Positions 8,977 to 13,409 of a DNA stretch of 13,409 nt are shown in pieces. The position numbers and the translations under genes are program-made. How positions within the stretch are numbered: position 1 is the stretch's first letter; the number at the start of each line of letters is the position of its first letter. Under the pieces are notes generated by a model. The model was not told the DNA's origin. It did not search any database and saw only the letters and a list, made by a program, of their open reading frames with translations. This stretch comes from Thermoplasmata archaeon (GTDB lineage Archaea; Thermoplasmatota; Thermoplasmata; Thermoplasmatales; Thermoplasmataceae): assembly GCA_021827885.1 (NCBI GenBank), contig JAKAUD010000240.1, positions 1 through 13,409 on the forward strand, given 5' to 3'.

Positions 8977-10594
8977 GAGGGTTATTTCCCTCCCGAAGAA
9001 GTTTTAAAGCCATCCTAACATTTTTTGAAGTAATACGCTCATGTATATTTTTATGTGAAGTTCCTGAGGGGACATCACAGATTCTTCTTACCAAATCCCA
9101 TGTGACTCTTGTACGGGGTTCTATCCCTAGAAATTGAATTCTTTCTAAGATTTCCGCTAATCCCATTTTTTGTGGAGTTTTAGCTAATATAATTCTCACG
9201 GATCCAAATCCTTTGAATTTCAGTAAAAAAGCATTAAAGCCCTCCTCCGCCAAAGTATCTATAAAATTTGTTAACTCCACATTTTTAAGAATTTGTTTGA
9301 CAGGTATGCTTGGAGCCTCTTTTAAAGCTTCTATTTCTATGTCAATTGATAATTCTTCAGGATGAAACACCTTGATTTTAGAAATCTGGGCTCTTTTTAG
9401 GTATATCGTTCTATTTTGCCAGGGGTATACAGTTTCAAATTTATCTTCGTTGTTGAAGTAATTGATTCCAACTAAAGTTTTGCCCATGTTCAGATCTACT
9501 TTTTCAATGTTTTCCTCATTAGCAAAAAAATGAAGATAGACATGGCTGTCTGCATGATGGATGGTTATTCTATAAGAGCCAAATGAGGGAAATTGTATCC
9601 AGTGGTATCTGATCTTACCTTTCCCTTCACGTTCTATCTTTGTTATGGAATCTGCTTTTTTTGGAACTGTCACTATTTCAAATTCAGGATCTAAACCTTT
9701 TCTTGGACGTATTGCCAAAAGCGCTTGTGAATTTGGTAAGCCATAAATAACATCATCTCCCCATGGATCAGACAATCGTGGTTCTATGACGTCAACTTCG
9801 AAAGATTTTAGAGAGATATCTGGACGTTTTTCGCCCTCATTGTTTTTGTTTGTTACCTCATCGATTTCTCTCTCTATAGCAAATTTCTTACCGATTTTTA
9901 ATACGGATTTGCTACTCTTCTTAGGCGCGGTTTCAACGACTTCGAAGATGGAGGCACTTTCTGATATTTTCCTGTAATTTTCTATCCTCTCAAGTATACC
10001 GCTATTTCCAGCGAATATATCCCCAACATTGATGCCTTTTGAAACCCACGGGCCAGTGAATCCTTCAAGTTCTGGGCTTGACTCAAAGTCCAGTTTGTAG
10101 GTCGTAGTATCTGGATCAAGTTCTAACTTCACCAAGGGCCGACCTGGATGAAATATTCTTTTATCAAATTCATTCAAAAGACCAGTACCCTTTACATTCA
10201 AAGTATTCAGGATAGATGCGACATTGTTCATATTGTTAGTTAATTCAGATAATGGATTCTTTATGAGGGCAACAACCTTTGCCGATCCAGTGTAAACATC
10301 CGGTTTAATAGCGATTCTTAAGATATGGCTCTTTTCGTATTTCTCTATCGGAGAGGTTCTTAAATCTTCGATTAACTTTTCTATTCCGCCAAAAGTCCTC
10401 AAAGAGCATTCAGGAGAATCCATGGTCTGTGGGTAGTGGGCAAAATACCATGCTCTAATATCTCCGTGTCTAACTTGGAGGTAATCATGACACTCTATGC
10501 ATCTGTAATATCGAGGTTTTTCATAGGCCTCATCTATGGAAACTGTTATGCCACTCGGATCAAGAGCTAAAGGTATGTTTGCTTTAAATTCCAT
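8969..10594 (-). CDS. CoiA-like zinc-domain protein in the druB position
   Basis: The N-terminus of this 541-aa protein carries YRCIECHDYLQVRHGD, then WYFAHYP and PECS. This gives Cys32, Cys35, His53 and Cys63, with His43 between. The CxxC...F-A-H...C order resembles the N-terminal zinc region of the competence protein CoiA and its nuclease-associated relatives, which act on DNA. No CoiA nuclease catalytic set is obvious further on. The remaining 470 residues are a mix of charged and beta-rich stretches that I do not recognise. The ATG follows the druA stop with no gap (TAAATG), and GAGG sits 5 nt upstream, so the two genes are translationally coupled. By position and size it could be the DruB counterpart of type I Druantia; direct homology could not be tested. 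It might help recognise DNA for the helicase (inference). Confidence 0.75.
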   Translation of the reverse strand: MEFKANIPLALDPSGITVSIDEAYEKPRYYRCIECHDYLQVRHGDIRAWYFAHYPQTMDSPECSLRTFGGIEKLIEDLRTSPIEKYEKSHILRIAIKPDVYTGSAKVVALIKNPLSELTNNMNNVASILNTLNVKGTGLLNEFDKRIFHPGRPLVKLELDPDTTTYKLDFESSPELEGFTGPWVSKGINVGDIFAGNSGILERIENYRKISESASIFEVVETAPKKSSKSVLKIGKKFAIEREIDEVTNKNNEGEKRPDISLKSFEVDVIEPRLSDPWGDDVIYGLPNSQALLAIRPRKGLDPEFEIVTVPKKADSITKIEREGKGKIRYHWIQFPSFGSYRITIHHADSHVYLHFFANEENIEKVDLNMGKTLVGINYFNNEDKFETVYPWQNRTIYLKRAQISKIKVFHPEELSIDIEIEALKEAPSIPVKQILKNVELTNFIDTLAEEGFNAFLLKFKGFGSVRIILAKTPQKMGLAEILERIQFLGIEPRTRVTWDLVRRICDVPSGTSHKNIHERITSKNVRMALKLLREGNNPHE

Positions 10595-12142
10595 TTAATC
10601 CTCTTTTAAGTTAGACACATTTTTTGTGATCAGGTTTTCTACGCTTTCCTTGCTAAATTCACGGTATTCTGGTTTTCGCTCTGCTCTACCATAAAGCCAT
10701 CTATTTTTGAAGAACTCGTAAAGACCTTGAATGGGTAGATCCAATCTGTTAAGTTTCTTTTCATGACCCAATAAAAATTCTCTGAAATTATGAGCTAGAG
10801 GAATCCCATAGATCTCCCTGTTTATGCCATGTTTTAACAGTTCTCCTGAAAGTCCAAGTTCCTTCAAACCTGTCCTTATCGTTCTTAGTTTCCAATTTGG
10901 ACCTTGTCCGAATTTGTATCTAGAATCTATTCCTGGGTGTTTTAACGATAAGTAAAATCGGATATCTTCAAATATATCATTGGTAAAATGAAAATGCCCC
11001 CAGCCTTCAGATGAGCCTATTCTTTGATATAGCAACCGTTTCTCATAAACTACTCTATCATAAATTGATGATTTCCCCAACGCCGATCCAGTTGTAAGCA
11101 GGGCTAGTTCTGGATTCTTAGAAGCACCTTCAATAATGGTTCTTTTGCCTCTGTATTTACGCTTAATAATTTCCCTAACTTCATTAGAAGTTGCAAGAAG
11201 TGATACTAATTTTCCCCCTAAGAGCTGATTATAAGGTGGGACTGAACCTAATACGAATATATCCATGACATTGTACAATTTCTTCTCTCTGTCTGTGCTA
11301 TTCCATCCGATCCAATTATCTCTGCATCTCAGATTGAAAACAGGATCACCCAATGCAAATAGCCCAATCAACTTCTTATTGCAATCATCCCAAACAAGGA
11401 ATCTGGTCCTTCTACCGAATCCCGAAGACACTGGGACACTCCAGAGAAGTGTTGCATAACGGAAAAGATCATTTTGCCATGTACCTCTGTGAACTTCTTC
11501 TATTCTAGGCCTTAAATTATCTAAATCAATATCGGAACCATCGGCAAAGTGCCTTACAAATGAGGATCCTTTTCTTGCCAATAATTTTTTGAGCGACTGA
11601 TATTTTTCAACCCTAGCAGCTAGATGCAGTTGCCTAATTTGGTCTTTACTATATTCTTGAGGACTACTTATTTTCTTATCAGAAATGACAAATCCTTGAG
11701 CACGAAGCTGTTTCTTTATATTGAGACTAAGGATTTCTTGTGCTTTTCCTCGGTTTAGATAGGAGTCATCCCTTATTTTTAAAATAGGGCTGTTATCCTT
11801 GTCAGCCTCCTTATTAAGATAATACTTTACAACGTCGTATTGAACAGGTTGTTTCATTGGTTCTAATAATTCGACAATTCGATTGGTCACATCACTAGAA
11901 GATAATATTGAATCGCTCTCTAGAATCAAGCTAGTTATTATAGAAGCCAGGCTCTCGTCTGATTTTAGTTCCAAGTATTTCTCGGTCATAAAGAACTTTT
12001 GCTCGAGACTCTCGTCTCTTAAAAAATTATTAAAATCTAAATTTTGTTCACGGTCTTCAAGGTCAATATCTTCATAGAATTCTGTTTTCCCTACATGGGA
12101 GTGATTTCTTTGGGTGACAATTGAATTTTTAGTAGTCAACAA
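10595..12142 (-). CDS. druA: DruA-family protein (DUF4338), first gene of the Druantia-like operon
   Basis: Residues of about 245-385 hold the DUF4338/DruA signature: RFLVWDDCNKKLIGLFALGD, then DNWIGW, VLGSVPPYNQLLGGKLVSLL, ATSNEVREI and TGSALGKSSIYDR. DruA defines type I Druantia; its biochemical activity is not established to my knowledge. The first ~170 residues are an extra charged region. Within it, residues of about 62-135 (a helical part with ILSSSDVTNRIVELL, then a short turn and ILKIRDDSYL) could be a winged-helix domain (weak inference). The start is TTG at 12142 (a second TTG is the next codon). It is chosen because a strong TATA box lies 23-24 nt upstream and the first in-frame ATG is only at codon 52. 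The next four genes follow on the same strand with almost no gaps. Confidence 0.88.
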   Translation of the reverse strand: MLTTKNSIVTQRNHSHVGKTEFYEDIDLEDREQNLDFNNFLRDESLEQKFFMTEKYLELKSDESLASIITSLILESDSILSSSDVTNRIVELLEPMKQPVQYDVVKYYLNKEADKDNSPILKIRDDSYLNRGKAQEILSLNIKKQLRAQGFVISDKKISSPQEYSKDQIRQLHLAARVEKYQSLKKLLARKGSSFVRHFADGSDIDLDNLRPRIEEVHRGTWQNDLFRYATLLWSVPVSSGFGRRTRFLVWDDCNKKLIGLFALGDPVFNLRCRDNWIGWNSTDREKKLYNVMDIFVLGSVPPYNQLLGGKLVSLLATSNEVREIIKRKYRGKRTIIEGASKNPELALLTTGSALGKSSIYDRVVYEKRLLYQRIGSSEGWGHFHFTNDIFEDIRFYLSLKHPGIDSRYKFGQGPNWKLRTIRTGLKELGLSGELLKHGINREIYGIPLAHNFREFLLGHEKKLNRLDLPIQGLYEFFKNRWLYGRAERKPEYREFSKESVENLITKNVSNLKED

Positions 12143-12160
12143 AGTCTAAACTTACTCGAA

Positions 12161-12178
12161 TTATATAATCTTTTCTTT
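12161..12178 (-). promoter_or_regulatory. Promoter (BRE plus TATA box) of the Druantia-like operon
   Basis: On the minus strand, purine-rich AAAGAAAAG (12178-12170) precedes TTATATAA (12168-12161), a close match to an archaeal BRE/TATA pair. The TATA centre is about 23 nt from the TTG start of druA, so the transcript should begin at or within a few bases of the start codon (leaderless). This is the only clear promoter seen for the five genes. Confidence 0.65.
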
Positions 12179-12221
12179 AAAATTTACCCTTCGTGAGATT
12201 CTTGGATACCGTCAAAGCATG

Positions 12222-12233
12222 AGTAAATTTACT
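12222..12233. promoter_or_regulatory. Perfect 12-bp palindrome upstream of the druA promoter
   Basis: AGTAAATTTACT is its own reverse complement. It lies about 55-70 nt upstream of the TATA box, and a related half (TTAAAATTTACCC) occurs at 12178-12190. It could be a regulator site, but AT-rich palindromes of this length also arise by chance. Confidence 0.25.
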
Positions 12234-12271
12234 ATACTTTTGCGATTTAACCTCCAAATTGCACCTATTGT

Positions 12272-12589
12272 TTATTTATATGGCTTCCTGATAGATTCAA
12301 GCAACGCACCTAGGAATCCTTTCCCACCTTTCTCTATCACCTTAAGCAGATCCACCAGAACCCTCATGGCAATTGATCCGAATATCAGACCGAGTTTATC
12401 TTTCCCGATTTTCGGATGGGATTCCATGTGAAAAACTTCGATGTCCTACCTCCTGAGATACCTGTCGATCACCCTCTTCAGTTCCCAGTCAATCATGTTG
12501 GTGAGGAAGAACTTCTCCGAGTTCGGAACACTGAACACTATGACCTGTACTGTCCCAACACCCTTCATCTTCGTGATTATGTTCTTCAT
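12272..12589 (-). pseudogene. C-terminal fragment of a DDE transposase (IS4-like), with internal stop
   Basis: The minus strand reads MKNIITKMKGVGTVQVIVFS and continues through LTNMIDWELKRVIDRYLRR to a TAG, then DIEVFHMESHPKIGKDKLG, IAMRVLVDLLKVI and a stop at 12274-12272. RYLRR-(W)-DIEVFHMES resembles the Y-x2-R-x3-E part of the YREK signature of IS4-type transposases. The TAG stands exactly where tryptophan is usual (TGG to TAG), and the following lysine position is altered. The first two catalytic Asp residues are missing because the N-terminal part is gone. It shares the strand of the defence operon but belongs to decayed mobile-element debris. No terminal repeats were identified. Confidence 0.65.
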
Positions 12590-12594
12590 GAAAT

Positions 12595-12900
12595 TTGATT
12601 TTCCATCAACACTACTTCAGGAGGAAGTGCGAAATCGTGGCCCTTAGGGCAGCCGTGAAGTTTCACCAGCACATGGCAAGGCACACCTACGCAATGGAAC
12701 TTCTGAAACAGGGGGTCTCTGTATACTACGTGTCAAGGCTTCTTTGGTGTGAGGATCTGAGGGGCACACAGATATATTTACATCCATCCCAAGATGCAGC
12801 AATACAGGAGACCAAGAAGGCGAAATTTTTTCTAGTACGGAATCCAGGGGAAGTGAAACTGATGCTCCGGTCGGGATTTGGACCCGAGTCGAGGGATTGA
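12595..12900 (+). pseudogene. C-terminal fragment of a tyrosine recombinase/integrase abutting tRNA-Glu
   Basis: The segment QHMARHTYAMELLKQGVSVY, followed by VSRLL and GTQIYLHPSQD, is the C-terminal catalytic part of a Xer/phage-integrase-type tyrosine recombinase, with the RHTYA box and the nucleophilic Tyr in QIYLHPS. The usual LLGH motif is LLWC here, so the conserved His is lost. The N-terminal domain and the first catalytic Arg box are absent. The open frame runs into the tRNA-Glu gene and stops inside it at 12898-12900; true integrase homology probably ends near KKAKFF (about 12830). The arrangement, with the integrase next to the 3' end of a tRNA gene, is typical of elements that integrate at tRNAs. 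It is not functional as it stands. Confidence 0.75.
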
Positions 12901-12937
12901 GAGTCCCTAATGCTTGACCTGGCTACACTACCGGAGC
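12863..12937 (-). tRNA. tRNA-Glu (anticodon CTC)
   Basis: The minus strand folds into a full cloverleaf. The acceptor arms are GCTCCGG and CCGGAGC with discriminator A. The D-arm is GTGT/GCAT with GG in the loop. The anticodon stem AGGGA/TCCCT encloses CTCTCAA (anticodon CTC, decoding GAG), and the T-stem is TCGGG/CCCGA. No intron and no encoded CCA are seen. The T-loop is TCCAAAT rather than the usual TTCRAAT, so the near-universal U55 is replaced by C. All stems pair, so the gene may still work. Its 3' end faces the integrase remnant and the defence operon. Confidence 0.92.
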
Positions 12938-12956
12938 TTCGTTGCAGATTCTTAAG

Positions 12957-12967
12957 TTAAATTTATT
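12957..12967 (-). promoter_or_regulatory. Putative TATA box of tRNA-Glu
   Basis: AATAAATTTAA on the minus strand is centred about 25 nt upstream of the mature 5' end of tRNA-Glu at 12937, the spacing expected for an archaeal promoter. Confidence 0.45.
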
Positions 12968-13015
12968 ACTTTTCCTGAAGAAAATGTTGAGCCTTAGGGA
13001 AACTCACTCACTTAC

Positions 13016-13037
13016 AAAATTAAAGGAATATCCAAAA
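13016..13037 (-). terminator. T-rich stretch after the Sec61-beta stop; probable archaeal terminator
   Basis: Directly after the TAG the minus strand has TTTTGGATATTCCTTTAATT followed by more T (ending TTTTG), with three T-clusters and no hairpin. This is the kind of signal archaeal RNA polymerase uses, and it would separate this gene from tRNA-Glu downstream. Confidence 0.4.
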
Positions 13038-13202
13038 CTAAATAGGCCAGAAAAGCTTTGACAGTTCAACAACAACAGCAATGGCTATGCCGATATAGAT
13101 CACCAGCTTCGGATCAAGGGCTGGCCCGGTGATCTCTTCTTCATCGAAATATCTTATAAGTCCTGCTCCAGACTGAAAACCCTCACCCTTCTTCTCGGCC
13201 AT
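13038..13202 (-). CDS. secG: Preprotein translocase subunit Sec61-beta (SecG)
   Basis: This 54-aa protein is the small third subunit of the archaeal SecYE-beta channel, a single-span protein of the cytoplasmic membrane. The cytosolic N-terminal part holds GAGLIRYFDEEEITGPALDP, the hallmark Sec61-beta motif. One hydrophobic helix follows (about residues 33-46, VIYIGIAIAVVVEL) and the protein ends in KLFWPI. Length is normal for the family. The ATG at 13202 is preceded by TTAAATC (13230-13224) about 25 nt upstream, so the message is likely leaderless. Bacterial SecG is unrelated in sequence, so this gene is strong evidence that the host is an archaeon. It belongs to the core genome and marks the chromosomal side of the tRNA-Glu junction. 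Confidence 0.93.
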   Translation of the reverse strand: MAEKKGEGFQSGAGLIRYFDEEEITGPALDPKLVIYIGIAIAVVVELSKLFWPI

Positions 13203-13409
13203 TGGTTTCCAATTGATTTTACTGATTTAAGCTTTTGTGTCAGCACAACGCCACGCAGTTATAAGGGGTGGGTTTGAATTCACTTCCGTGTTATTGAGCA
13301 GCTCCAGGTGCAGGAAGGACATGAACATAAATAATATAAAAAAATCAGGTTGCAGTTGAATTGAAGACCGTTGACAGGATCTGGATAATAATACTAATAT
13401 TTATATTGG
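13203..13409. other. Intergenic region upstream of Sec61-beta, no gene identified
   Basis: The first ~30 nt hold the presumed Sec61-beta promoter (TTAAATC at 13224-13230, minus strand). A second AT-rich box (CTTATAAC, near 13258-13265) and an A/T-run near 13330-13345 are present. I find no convincing coding sequence: the short minus-strand frame ending at the Sec61-beta promoter has only 26 codons and no family features. Confidence 0.5.

Noticed and set aside
12219..12431. Plus-strand 70-codon open frame near the transposase remnant
   Set aside because: The opposite strand reads as recognisable transposase C-terminus, so this frame is a shadow.
12416..12647. Two overlapping plus-strand frames of 60-68 codons
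   Set aside because: Both are antisense to the transposase fragment and have no family features.
12863..12900. Integrase C-terminal residues encoded by the tRNA gene
   Set aside because: The frame stays open into the tRNA by chance. Recombinase similarity fades before it, near 12830, so these residues are probably not a real protein end.
13224..13320. A 26-codon minus-strand frame just upstream of Sec61-beta
   Set aside because: It is short, overlaps the Sec61-beta promoter and has no recognisable features, so it is probably chance.

Overview
The window looks like a chromosomal piece of an archaeon, most likely a member of the Thermoplasmatota (Ferroplasma/Thermoplasma/Cuniculiplasma-like; this placement is inference). 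The main evidence is a Sec61-beta (archaeal/eukaryotic-type SecG) gene at the right end, a tRNA-Glu(CTC) with an archaeal body, and A/T-rich TATA boxes about 24-26 nt upstream of several start codons, which implies leaderless transcripts.

Layout, left to right. (1) 1-59 minus: the first 19 codons of what looks like a CO/xanthine-dehydrogenase-type FAD-binding subunit. (2) 90-~965 minus: a decayed MFS drug-efflux transporter. (3) ~966-1509 plus: a 5'-truncated IS21-type insertion sequence with a broken istB and a plausible right end. (4) 1644-12142 minus: an AT-rich, fully intact five-gene operon. (5) 12272-12589 minus: a decayed C-terminal fragment of a DDE transposase. (6) 12595-~12862 plus: a C-terminal fragment of a tyrosine recombinase that runs into the 3' end of tRNA-Glu (12863-12937 minus). 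(7) 13038-13202 minus: Sec61-beta.

The interesting content is the operon. Read in its own direction it encodes: a DruA/DUF4338 protein (515 aa); a 541-aa protein with a CoiA-like zinc N-terminus; a 349-aa protein of unknown fold; an 1815-aa DruE-like SF2 helicase with a C-terminal DUF1998/MZB zinc module; and a 269-aa Cas4/AddB-like PD-(D/E)XK nuclease with four cysteines placed as in iron-sulfur nucleases. DruA plus DruE is the signature of the Druantia antiphage system (type I). Here it is a compact archaeal variant: two genes instead of three lie between druA and druE, and a nuclease is added as the last gene. The genes are packed very tightly (TAAATG junction, 8-nt overlap, 2-nt gap, 23-nt gap). 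One leaderless promoter is visible, upstream of druA, and the three following genes have Shine-Dalgarno sequences.

The operon is complete while everything mobile around it (istB, MFS, transposase, integrase) is broken. It sits next to a tRNA gene with an integrase remnant touching its 3' end. I read this as a defence cargo brought in at tRNA-Glu and kept after its carrier decayed. Its activity against viruses is inferred from family membership, not shown by the sequence.
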